DNA of 14,073 nucleotides from Thermoleophilia bacterium (GTDB lineage Bacteria > Actinomycetota > Thermoleophilia > Gaiellales > Gaiellaceae): assembly GCA_016844515.1 (NCBI GenBank), contig JAERMP010000107.1:6399-20471 (forward strand), in the 5' to 3' direction. Under the pieces are notes generated by a model. That model was not told the DNA's origin, searched no databases, and saw nothing but the letters and a program-made list of their open reading frames with translations. The position numbers were made by a program, and so were the translations under genes. Below are positions 1 to 5,586 of this stretch, in pieces; the stretch's first letter is position 1; every line of letters starts with the position of its first letter.

Positions 1-1127
1 CCGAGATCATTCGCTGGTTCTCGCGCTGGCTTCGCGACGAGCAGAACGGAATCGACCTCGAGCCGCCGCTCGCCGTCTTTGCACGCCGCTCGACGCGCCC
101 GGCGCCCGACCTCCCCGAGATGCGAGGTGAGTGGCGCTCGGAGCCGACGTGGCCGGCTGAGCGCTCGCGCGTTCACGTGCTGCGGCCTTCTGGCGAGGGC
201 TCTGCCCAGATCGTCATCGAGGGCGACGCCGGGATTGCGGCCTGGATCTCCTGTGCCGGGAAGCCGCCGTGGGGTCTCCCCGGTGACCAGCGCGAGGACG
301 ACGCGCGCTCGCTCGTCTTCGAGTGGGCTCCGCTCGTCGACGAGCTCGAAGTGCTCGGTCATCCGCGTGTGCGACTGCGCGTCACGTCGCCGCATCCGGT
401 TGCCTTCCTCTCGGCGCGGCTCTGCGACGTCTTCCCCGACGGCACGTCCGCCCTCGTCAGCCGCGGCGTCCTCAATCTGACGCACCGAGACGGGCACACC
501 GACCCGAAGCCGCTCGAGGTCGGCGTCTCGACGTCCATCGAGCTCGAGCTCGAGGCAACGTCCTGGATCTTCGAGTTCGGCCATCGTGTGCGGCTCTCAC
601 TCGCGGGTTCGGACTGGCCGAACACGTGGCCGCCGCCTCACCGTGGCGCACTCGAGATCGAGCGCTCCTCGGTCGAGCTCGAGCTTCCGGTGCTCGACGG
701 TCCTCCGGTCGCGCCGGCGCCCGTCTTCCAACCCGCCCCGCCGAAAGAGGAGACTCCGAGCGAGGAAGGCGATCAACCTCAGGTTGTCTGGCGCGTCGAG
801 CGAGACGTCCTCGAAGGCGAGACGCGAGTCGTGACCGCGTACGGCTCCAGGTACGACGGGCTCTTCGGCGCGAAGATCTCGGAGCACTACGACGGAGCGG
901 TCGGTGTCTCGAGAGACGAGCCCGGCAACGCCTGGGCGCGGGCCGAAACGCGCTACCGGATCGCGTGGCCGGAGGCTACCGTGACGACCGAGGCGCGGCT
1001 CGACTTCCGCTCGGACGCGGAGGCGTACTACGTCGTCATCGACGTCATCGCGGAGGAGGAGGGCGACGGCGGCATCGGGCGCGTGGAGCGGCGCTTCGAG
1101 CGAACGATTCCTCGACGGCTGCAGTAG
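1..1127 (+). CDS. CocE/NonD family hydrolase, C-terminal part (left edge truncated)
   Basis: The reading frame is open from base 3 to the TAG at 1125-1127, giving 374 visible residues; the start and the alpha/beta-hydrolase core with its catalytic Ser lie outside the window. The visible part is the beta-rich X-Pro dipeptidyl-peptidase C-terminal domain of CocE/NonD hydrolases. Recognisable family blocks are LCDVFPDGTSALVSRGVLNL near 421-480, then LTHRDGHTDPKPLEVG, and GHRVRLSLAGSDWPNTWP near 580-632. A Pro/Glu-rich linker (about 715-780) leads to an extra beta-rich tail of about 115 residues. Family members cleave esters, amides or acyl groups; the substrate cannot be read here. The gene converges on the minus-strand peptide importer, and no operon link to it is visible. 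The family call is firm, the function open. Confidence 0.85.
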   Translation, partial: EIIRWFSRWLRDEQNGIDLEPPLAVFARRSTRPAPDLPEMRGEWRSEPTWPAERSRVHVLRPSGEGSAQIVIEGDAGIAAWISCAGKPPWGLPGDQREDDARSLVFEWAPLVDELEVLGHPRVRLRVTSPHPVAFLSARLCDVFPDGTSALVSRGVLNLTHRDGHTDPKPLEVGVSTSIELELEATSWIFEFGHRVRLSLAGSDWPNTWPPPHRGALEIERSSVELELPVLDGPPVAPAPVFQPAPPKEETPSEEGDQPQVVWRVERDVLEGETRVVTAYGSRYDGLFGAKISEHYDGAVGVSRDEPGNAWARAETRYRIAWPEATVTTEARLDFRSDAEAYYVVIDVIAEEEGDGGIGRVERRFERTIPRRLQ

Positions 1128-1182
1128 ACGGGGCCAGCTCGGACACCTGGCGCCGAGCGACCAACCGCGGCATCATGAGATC

Positions 1183-1323
1183 ATGTTCTGGAGGCGTGAG
1201 CCGCTGCTCACCCCCGTCGAGGTCAACGGGTTGATCCTACTCTTGATGAGCATCGACGAGGCTGTACAGCGGATCGCGCAGGAAGTGGCGGGAGACGAGG
1301 ATGGCGAGGAAGAGGCTGAGTGA
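1183..1323 (+). CDS. Small acidic-tailed hypothetical protein, 46 aa
   Basis: ATG at 1183, TGA at 1321-1323. The product begins MFWRREPLLTPVEVNGLILL, continues with an amphipathic segment (MSIDEAVQRIAQEV), and ends in an acidic tail rich in Glu and Asp. This ordered layout, a basic/aromatic start, hydrophobic helix and acidic tail, looks protein-like rather than random. No clear Shine-Dalgarno is visible; CATCAT lies six bases before the ATG, close to the TAnnnT-N6-start layout of other genes here. It overlaps the next small ORF by 23 bp in another frame, suggesting translational coupling. I do not recognise a family. It sits between the hydrolase and the end of the peptide importer operon and could be a conserved small gene or a chance ORF. 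Confidence 0.5.
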   Translation: MFWRREPLLTPVEVNGLILLLMSIDEAVQRIAQEVAGDEDGEEEAE

Positions 1324-1477
1324 TAGCGAGTTCTGGGCGGCGCAGGAGGCCCGGCGCCGTGAGATCGAGGAGATCTTCGCTGGCATGCGGGAGCGCCACC
1401 GGCTCGCCGATGAGCGTGAAGCGCGGCGGCGCGAGCGACTCCGCCGCCTGACGTTCGGCCTGCTCGGCCGCGCCTGA
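1301..1477 (+). CDS. Small charged helical hypothetical protein, 58 aa
   Basis: ATG at 1301, TGA at 1475-1477. GGAG at 1291-1294 sits six bases before the ATG, a good ribosome-binding site. The protein starts MARKRLSDSEFW and continues as an almost unbroken Arg/Glu-rich helix with likely coiled-coil character (about residues 12-50), then a short hydrophobic end (LTFGLLGRA). The start lies inside the preceding 46-aa ORF, a 23-bp overlap in a different frame, so the pair would be translated together. No family is recognised; such charged helices occur in DNA- or RNA-binding and scaffold proteins, but nothing specific can be claimed. Arg-rich translations also arise by chance in GC-rich DNA, hence the moderate confidence. 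Confidence 0.45.
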   Translation: MARKRLSDSEFWAAQEARRREIEEIFAGMRERHRLADEREARRRERLRRLTFGLLGRA

Positions 1478-1487
1478 CGCGCCGACT

Positions 1488-1514
1488 CGCCTTGTAACAG
1501 TCTGTTACAAGGCG
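1488..1514. repeat. Perfect 13-bp inverted repeat between convergent genes
   Basis: The arms CGCCTTGTAACAG (1488-1500) and CTGTTACAAGGCG (1502-1514) are exact reverse complements around a single T at 1501. The repeat contains the stop codon of the minus-strand ATPase gene (TAA, complement of 1505-1507) and begins 10 bp after the stop of the plus-strand 58-aa ORF. The position suits a bidirectional terminator, but neither side has a T-tract. The AT-rich core TGTAACAG-t-CTGTTACA also resembles a dyad operator of the TetR or GntR kind. The symmetry is certain; the function is not. Confidence 0.6.
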
Positions 1515-2470
1515 TGGCAGGCCGCGCGATGCTCGGGCGCGACGTCGTGCAGGGCCAGATCGTCGGCGCGGCAGCGCTCCTCGATCCCGAGCCGCGCCGC
1601 CTCACCGGAGGCGACCAGCGGACAGCGCGGGTGAAAGCGACAGCCGGAGGGGATCCTCGTCGGGTCGGGAGCCTCTCCCTGGAGGATCTGCTGCTCCATC
1701 TCCTCGGACTCCGGCACGACGGAGAGGAGAGCGCGCGTGTACGGATGCCGCGGATGCGAGAGGAGCTCCTCTGCGGGGCCTTCTTCGACGATCCGTCCGA
1801 GGTACATCACGGCGATTCGGTCAGCGATGTTCCACGCGAGCCCGAGGTCGTGGGTGACGACGAGAACGGTGACACCGGCGTCGTGCACGAGCTCGAGCAT
1901 GAGCTTGAGGATCTCGCCGCGCACCGACGCATCGAGGCTGGAAACGGGCTCGTCGGCGACGAGCAGCGACGGGTTGAGCACCATCGCCCCGGCGATCACG
2001 ATCCGCTGGCGCTGACCACCCGAGAGCTCGTACGGATACAACTGGAGGAACCGTTCGGGCGGACGTAGCCCGGCCCGCGCGAGAGCGTCGGCGACGCGCG
2101 TGGCCTCGTCGCCGGGCAGCTTCTGGATTCGCAGGCCCTCGGCCACCGCCTCGTACACCGTCTGCCGCGGATTGAGTGATCCCATCGGATCCTGGAACAC
2201 CATCTGCACCTTCCCCCGATATGCGCGAAGGAAGCCGCGGTCGTACCGGAGCGGCTCACCCTCGAACCGGACCTCACCTTCGGCCGGACGTTCGAGGCCC
2301 ATGATCGTCCGCGCCAGCGTCGTCTTCCCGCACCCGGACTCGCCGACGAGTGCGAGCACCTCGCCCTGCTTCACGACGAGGTCGACGCCGTCGACGGCGC
2401 GAGCTACGTCCCCGTGACGTCCGGGAAAGCGAACGTGGAGACCGCGCGTTTCGAGCAGCGTGTCGCTCAC
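1505..2470 (-). CDS. Peptide ABC transporter ATP-binding protein (OppF/DppF-like)
   Basis: This is one of two ATPases powering the Opp/Dpp-type importer, at the cytoplasmic face of the membrane. From GTG at 2470 the protein has 321 residues, normal for the family. Visible motifs: Walker A GESGCGKTT (43-51), Q-loop Gln93 in VFQDPMGSLNP, signature LSGGQRQ (149-155), Walker B ending in Glu174 with LVADEPVSSLD, and switch His207 (VVTHD). The C-terminal oligopeptide-transporter extension has HPRHPYTRALL and four cysteines (277, 283, 300, 318) in the pattern that binds an Fe-S cluster in structurally studied Opp/Dpp ATPases. The GTG start is chosen because it overlaps the upstream stop as GTGA (2467-2470) and the homologous N-terminus begins there; the open frame runs further upstream but only as antisense of the neighbour. 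It is the last gene of the operon. Peptide specificity cannot be inferred. Confidence 0.93.
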   Translation of the reverse strand: MSDTLLETRGLHVRFPGRHGDVARAVDGVDLVVKQGEVLALVGESGCGKTTLARTIMGLERPAEGEVRFEGEPLRYDRGFLRAYRGKVQMVFQDPMGSLNPRQTVYEAVAEGLRIQKLPGDEATRVADALARAGLRPPERFLQLYPYELSGGQRQRIVIAGAMVLNPSLLVADEPVSSLDASVRGEILKLMLELVHDAGVTVLVVTHDLGLAWNIADRIAVMYLGRIVEEGPAEELLSHPRHPYTRALLSVVPESEEMEQQILQGEAPDPTRIPSGCRFHPRCPLVASGEAARLGIEERCRADDLALHDVAPEHRAACHAL

Positions 2471-3438
2471 CGCGATGCCCCGTCGAGGACGTGGATGCAG
2501 GCGGCCATACGCCCTTCCCCCGCAGGCCAGAGCTCGACATCGGCGCTGGTGCATTCGGCGACGGCGACAGCGCAGCGCGGGTGGAACGGACAACCAGACG
2601 GAATGTCCCGCGGATCCGGCGGATCGCCGCCGAGGCCCGACGGCTTCATCCGATGGGAGTGGTCACCGATGAGCGGGAAGGCGGCTGCCAGCGCCGCCGT
2701 GTACGGGTGCTTCGGCCGAGCGAAGACCTCGTCGGCCAACCCCTCCTCGATGATCCGACCCGCATACATCACCGCCGTGCGCCGGCAGCAGTACGACAGC
2801 GTCGAGAGATCGTGCGTGATGAAGATCATCGAGAGTGCGAGCTCCTTCTGCAACCGCTCGAGCAGCTCGAGCACCTGGGCCTGCACCATCACGTCGAGAG
2901 CCGTCGTCGGCTCGTCGGCGATCAGGATCTGCGGGTTGCACGCCAGTGCGAGAGCGATCAGGATCCGCTGCCGCTGGCCGCCCGAGAGCTGGTGCGGATA
3001 GTCACCCGCTCGCCGTGCCGGCATGCCGACCGTCTCGAGCAGCTCGGCCACGCGCGACCCGGGATCCTCAACTGTCCGATGCGCCTCGATCGCCTCGGCA
3101 ATCTGATCTCCGACGCGCTGCACCGGGTTCAGCGCGTGAAGAGCTCCCTGGAACACGATCGACATCTCGGTCCAACGCACGGCGCGCAGGCGCCCCGGCT
3201 TCATCTGCAGCACGTCCTCCCCGTCGAGAAGCACCTCGCCGGTCACGTGAGTCCCGCGTGGGAGCACGCGGAGGAGCGCTCCCGCAATCGTCGACTTGCC
3301 GCAGCCCGACTCGCCTGCGAGACCGAGCGTCTCGCCAGGAGCGACGTCGAACGAGACTCCGCGCACAGCCGGCACGTCGCCGGTCTCGGACCGATACGTG
3401 ACGTGCAGGTCCCGCACAGAGAGGAGCGGCTCGCTCAT
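2467..3438 (-). CDS. Peptide ABC transporter ATP-binding protein (OppD/DppD-like)
   Basis: Second ATPase of the importer, 323 residues from ATG at 3438. Motifs: Walker A GESGCGKST (42-50), Q-loop Gln97 (VFQGALHALNP, with Gly where many homologues have Asp), signature LSGGQRQ (151-157), Walker B ending in Glu176 (LIADEPTTALD), switch His209 (FITHD). The C-terminal extension has KHPYTAAL and cysteines 283, 289, 296 and 314, again the Fe-S-type pattern. The frame stays open 48 codons further upstream, but those codons translate the intergenic repeat (PHTPPRSSAGAQP then MS), so the ATG at 3438, with GGAG eight bases before it, is preferred. Its start codon lies in the 3' arm of a hairpin at 3433-3461. 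It overlaps the next ATPase gene by 4 bp and is separated from the permease by 130 bp of repeat. Confidence 0.93.
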   Translation of the reverse strand: MSEPLLSVRDLHVTYRSETGDVPAVRGVSFDVAPGETLGLAGESGCGKSTIAGALLRVLPRGTHVTGEVLLDGEDVLQMKPGRLRAVRWTEMSIVFQGALHALNPVQRVGDQIAEAIEAHRTVEDPGSRVAELLETVGMPARRAGDYPHQLSGGQRQRILIALALACNPQILIADEPTTALDVMVQAQVLELLERLQKELALSMIFITHDLSTLSYCCRRTAVMYAGRIIEEGLADEVFARPKHPYTAALAAAFPLIGDHSHRMKPSGLGGDPPDPRDIPSGCPFHPRCAVAVAECTSADVELWPAGEGRMAACIHVLDGASR

Positions 3439-3461
3439 CGGCTGCGCTCCAGCCGATGAGC
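3433..3461 (-). promoter_or_regulatory. Start-codon hairpin with SD in the loop, before the OppD-like gene
   Basis: On the minus strand, GCTCATCGGCT (left arm), loop GGAGCGC and right arm AGCCGATGAGC form a perfect 11-bp stem. GGAG in the loop is the probable Shine-Dalgarno; the ATG (3436-3438) is fully paired in the right arm. Folding should leave the SD open while hiding the start codon, so translation could respond to arriving ribosomes, temperature or a binding partner. A matching hairpin with compensatory changes precedes the OppC-like gene at 4451-4479. Confidence 0.6.
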
Positions 3462-3471
3462 GTGGAGGGGT

Positions 3472-3495
3472 GTGGGGAACCGGGAGGTTCCCCAC
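3472..3495. repeat. 10-bp hairpin inside copy A
   Basis: GTGGGGAACC (3472-3481) and GGTTCCCCAC (3486-3495) pair perfectly around the loop GGGA. The related segment in copy B (about 4543-4566) keeps the AACC-GGGA-GGTT core with one extra T on the right side. Without a T-tract it is not a standard terminator; it may be a structural part of the element or an mRNA-stability hairpin. Confidence 0.65.
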
Positions 3496-3516
3496 GTCTC
3501 CAAGAAGAAGGGGGCA

Positions 3517-3543
3517 CGCGGGGGAAACATGGTTTCCCCCGCG
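3517..3543. repeat. Perfect 12-bp hairpin inside copy A
   Basis: CGCGGGGGAAAC (3517-3528) and GTTTCCCCCGCG (3532-3543) are exact reverse complements around a 3-nt loop. This is the strongest stem in the gap and has no counterpart in copy B. In the operon transcript it would form between the permease C and ATPase D cistrons, where it could slow RNA decay or attenuate transcription; no T-tract follows it in either direction. Confidence 0.65.
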
Positions 3544-3568
3544 AACGCGAGCCGATGGCGAGCGTTGC

Positions 3569-4456
3569 TCATTTGCGCTCACGAAGGCGTGGATCGAGAA
3601 CCTCTTCGAGCGCGCGCCCGACGAGCGTGAACGCTAGAACGACGACGATGACGCAGAGGCCGGGAGGCAGATACCACCACCACGCTTCGCGGGTGAGCGC
3701 TCCGAACGAGAACGCCTCCTCGAGCATCTGCCCCCAGGAGACAGATGATGGATCCCCGAGCCCCAGGAAGGAAAGCGCAGTCTCCGACAGGATCGCGATC
3801 GGCACGGTGAGGGTCGTGTTCGCCAACACGAGCGGCATCACGTTCGGAAGGATGTGTCGACCCATCACATGCCCGCTCGACGCACCGAGCGCCCTGCTTC
3901 GCTCGACGTAGAGTCGCTGCTTCACCGTCAGAACCTGTGCCCGGATCAGCCGTGCCGTCCCCGGCCAGGACGTGATCCCGATGACCAAGATGATGTTCCG
4001 GACCGACGGCCCGAGAACCGCCGCGAGCACGATCGCGAGCGGGAGGAAGGGGATGACGAGGAACCACTCGGTGAGCCGGGAAAGCCCGCTATCCGTCCAG
4101 CCTCCGACGAATCCAGCGACCACGCCGACGACCGTGCCGATCACGATCGCGATGAGCGTCGCCGCGACGCCCACGAGCAAGCTGACGCGCGACCCGTAAA
4201 TCAGCTGGTCCCAGATGGGTCGGCCGAAGTTGTCGGTCCCGAGCGGCGCATACTCCGTCGGTGGCGCCCACACGGGGTTGTCGGTCGTGTTGACGACATT
4301 CAGGTTCGACGGGTCGGCAAGCAGCGGTGCGAGAAGGGCGACTCCGAAGAAAACGCCCAGTACGACGAGGCCGGCTATTCCTTCGCCGCTTCGCCGGTAG
4401 TCCGCCCACGACCGCTGGAACGCGCGTCGCCTGCGTGTCCACGCGATCGTGCTCAT
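3569..4456 (-). CDS. Peptide ABC transporter permease (OppC/DppC-like)
   Basis: Inner-membrane permease subunit, 295 residues from ATG at 4456. The N-terminus carries the OppC-type lead (basic residues, then a helix at about 28-47) and an extracytoplasmic stretch with LGTDNFGRPIWDQLIYGSR (72-90), a hallmark of this subfamily. Further helices lie at about 91-116, 131-150, 153-165, 207-230 and 263-283. The ATPase-contacting EAA loop is visible as ERSRALGASSGHVMGRHILP (185-204). The frame is open 16 codons upstream, but these translate the intergenic repeat (PHTPPRSCAGGRP then MS), so the ATG at 4456, with GGAGG seven bases upstream, is chosen. Its start codon sits in a hairpin (4451-4479). The gene lies between two copies of the intergenic element, which may uncouple its translation from both neighbours. 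Confidence 0.93.
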   Translation of the reverse strand: MSTIAWTRRRRAFQRSWADYRRSGEGIAGLVVLGVFFGVALLAPLLADPSNLNVVNTTDNPVWAPPTEYAPLGTDNFGRPIWDQLIYGSRVSLLVGVAATLIAIVIGTVVGVVAGFVGGWTDSGLSRLTEWFLVIPFLPLAIVLAAVLGPSVRNIILVIGITSWPGTARLIRAQVLTVKQRLYVERSRALGASSGHVMGRHILPNVMPLVLANTTLTVPIAILSETALSFLGLGDPSSVSWGQMLEEAFSFGALTREAWWWYLPPGLCVIVVVLAFTLVGRALEEVLDPRLRERK

Positions 4457-4479
4457 GGGCCGGCCTCCGGCACATGAGC
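4451..4479 (-). promoter_or_regulatory. Start-codon hairpin with SD in the loop, before the OppC-like gene
   Basis: On the minus strand the arms GCTCATGTGCC and GGCCCATGAGC form an 11-position stem with one T/C mismatch around the loop GGAGGCC. GGAGG is the likely Shine-Dalgarno and the ATG (4454-4456) is in the 3' arm. Size, loop start and ATG position match the hairpin at 3433-3461 exactly. Stem position 7 is C-G there and G-C here, and position 11 is T-A there and C-G here: two compensatory changes that support a real RNA structure. Confidence 0.6.
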
Positions 4480-4495
4480 GTGGAGGGGTGTGGGG

Positions 4496-4527
4496 AAGGC
4501 GCAAAGCGCCTTGTCCGCGAAGCGGAC
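4496..4527. repeat. Two adjacent short hairpins inside copy B
   Basis: AAGGCGC (4496-4502) pairs with GCGCCTT (4506-4512) around AAA, followed directly by GTCCGC (4513-4518) pairing with GCGGAC (4522-4527) around GAA. Tandem triloop hairpins resemble bacterial REP-type units. Copy A lacks them, which points to a modular element. Confidence 0.6.
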
Positions 4528-4534
4528 CAGTGGA

Positions 4535-4547
4535 GGGGGGGGGGGGG
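4535..4547. repeat. Run of 13 G in copy B
   Basis: Thirteen consecutive G on the plus strand (C in the operon transcript). Such tracts are prone to slippage in replication and to length errors in sequencing. It lies outside genes, so length change would alter spacing or RNA structure, not a reading frame. It appears to continue a GTGGAGGGG block like those at 3462 and 4480. Confidence 0.9.
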
Positions 4548-4592
4548 AACCGGGAGGTTTCCCCACGAGCAGCAGTAAGCGGCGGGCGTTGC

Positions 4593-5561
4593 TCACTTGT
4601 AACGCACCCGGGGATCGAGGTATGGGTACAAGAGGTCGGCGGCCAAGTTGAAGAGGATCACGGCCGCGCTGAAGACGAGAAAGAGCCCCTGCAGCATTGG
4701 CAGATCCGGGCCCCTCAGCGCGTCATACGTCAGTAGGCCGAGCCCGGGCCACGAGAACACCGTCTCGACCGTGATCGCTCCGGAGATGACGAAGCCGAAC
4801 TCGATCGCGATCAGCGCAGTCGCCGGCAACAAAGCGTTTCGCACGGCGTGGCGGTTGCGGACCTCGACGTCACGGAGACCCTTCGCGCGTGCGAGGGTCA
4901 AGTAGTCCTCGCGCATGACGTCGACGATCGAGGAGCGCATGATCAGCGCGTACTCGCCGAGGTAGGCGAGCGTCAGCGTGAGGCAGGGCAGGAACATGTG
5001 CCAGGCTTGATCGAGGAGCTTCCCCAGCCCAGATGCCTCCGAGGATGGATCCGAGATCCCTCCGGTTGGGAAGAGCCCCAGTCGCACGGAGAAGAACGTG
5101 AGCAGGAGCATCCCGAGCCAGAACTCCGGTGTCGACCACGTCACCATCGAGCCGGACGTCACCAGGCGGTCTTGCCTCGTTCCGCGACTCCAGCCCGCAA
5201 GAGTTCCCATCCACAGACCGAGCACGGTCGAGAGGATCGCGGCCGTGCCAACGAGCGCGATCGTCGCCGGCATCCGTTCCCAGATCTCATCGATCACCGG
5301 CTGGTTCGTCGTGTAGGAGCGACCGAGGTTCAGCTGCAGCGTCTGCTCGACGTAGCGCCCGAACTGCTCCCACATAGAGCCGTCAAGACCAAACTCCACG
5401 CGGAGCTTCTCGCGCTGCTCGAGCGTGAGGTTCCGGCCGCGGAAGAGGTTCGCAACCGGATCTCCCTCGACCACGCGGAAGAGGAAGAAGTTGAAGCCGA
5501 CGACGAACGCCAGCGTCGCGAAGGCGCCGAGCACCTTGCCCACGACGAAGCGGGCGTTCAT
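4593..5561 (-). CDS. Peptide ABC transporter permease (OppB/DppB-like)
   Basis: Inner-membrane permease, 322 residues, normal for the OppB family. ATG at 5559-5561 has GGAGA about eight bases upstream. Helices are visible at about 7-29, 99-123, 134-160, 190-210, 247-270 and 290-315. Family marks are the N-terminal helix followed by EGDPVANLFRGRNLTLEQ, the GLDGSMWEQFGRYVEQTLQLN region (58-78), TPEFWLGMLLL (144-154), the EAA loop with YLTLARAKGLRDVEVRNRHA (220-239), and the C-terminal LDPRVRYK. It pairs with the OppC-like protein to form the peptide channel. It follows the binding-protein gene by 25 bp and precedes the copy B repeat, which starts at its stop codon. Confidence 0.94.
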   Translation of the reverse strand: MNARFVVGKVLGAFATLAFVVGFNFFLFRVVEGDPVANLFRGRNLTLEQREKLRVEFGLDGSMWEQFGRYVEQTLQLNLGRSYTTNQPVIDEIWERMPATIALVGTAAILSTVLGLWMGTLAGWSRGTRQDRLVTSGSMVTWSTPEFWLGMLLLTFFSVRLGLFPTGGISDPSSEASGLGKLLDQAWHMFLPCLTLTLAYLGEYALIMRSSIVDVMREDYLTLARAKGLRDVEVRNRHAVRNALLPATALIAIEFGFVISGAITVETVFSWPGLGLLTYDALRGPDLPMLQGLFLVFSAAVILFNLAADLLYPYLDPRVRYK

Positions 5562-5586
5562 CGCCGTCTCTCCGATTGTGGAGGCT

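Larger units (their letters stand above)
3439..3568 (-). repeat. Hairpin-rich intergenic element, copy A (permease C to ATPase D)
   Basis: The 130-bp gap is filled by an element related to the one at 4457-4592. Shared blocks: a 24-bp identity at 3456-3479 (starts ATGAGCGTGGAGGGG, ends TGTGGGGAA), the hairpin block with AACCGGGAGGTT, and the far end GCGTTGCTCA. Gene-sense, it starts at the OppC stop (AAATGAGCAACGC) and runs to the OppD start (ATGAGC), so ATGAGC flanks it as a direct repeat (3567-3572 and 3433-3438). The flank next to the stop already contains an ATGA stop/start overlap. No coding capacity of its own is seen. Confidence 0.75.
4457..4592 (-). repeat. Hairpin-rich intergenic element, copy B (permease B to permease C)
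   Basis: The 136-bp gap is filled by a relative of the 3439-3568 element. It shares a 24-bp identity (4474-4497), the AACCGGGAGGTT hairpin block and the end GCGTTGCTCA. Compared with copy A it carries two extra mini-hairpins (4496-4527) and a second GTGGAGGGG-like start (about 4530) that runs into a 13-G tract, as if part of the element were duplicated and decayed. Gene-sense it begins at the OppB stop (AAGTGAGCAACGC) and ends at the OppC start (ATGAGC); the flanking hexamers are GTGAGC and ATGAGC, five of six bases the same. Confidence 0.75.

Noticed and set aside
2350..3459. Long plus-strand open frame of about 369 codons
   Set aside because: It is antisense to the two Opp ATPases, whose ATPase motifs are intact; the plus-strand product shows no domain.
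3517..3543. Intrinsic terminator inside the opp operon
   Set aside because: The stem is strong but no T-tract follows on either strand, and genes needed for the same transporter lie downstream.
3439..3582. 48-codon N-terminal extension of the OppD-like protein
   Set aside because: It translates the intergenic repeat and runs into the end of the OppC gene; the ATG at 3438 with GGAG upstream fits the family start.
3439..4592. CRISPR array or IS element in the opp gaps
   Set aside because: There are only two diverged copies without regular spacers, no transposase ORF and no long terminal inverted repeats; a small non-coding element fits better.
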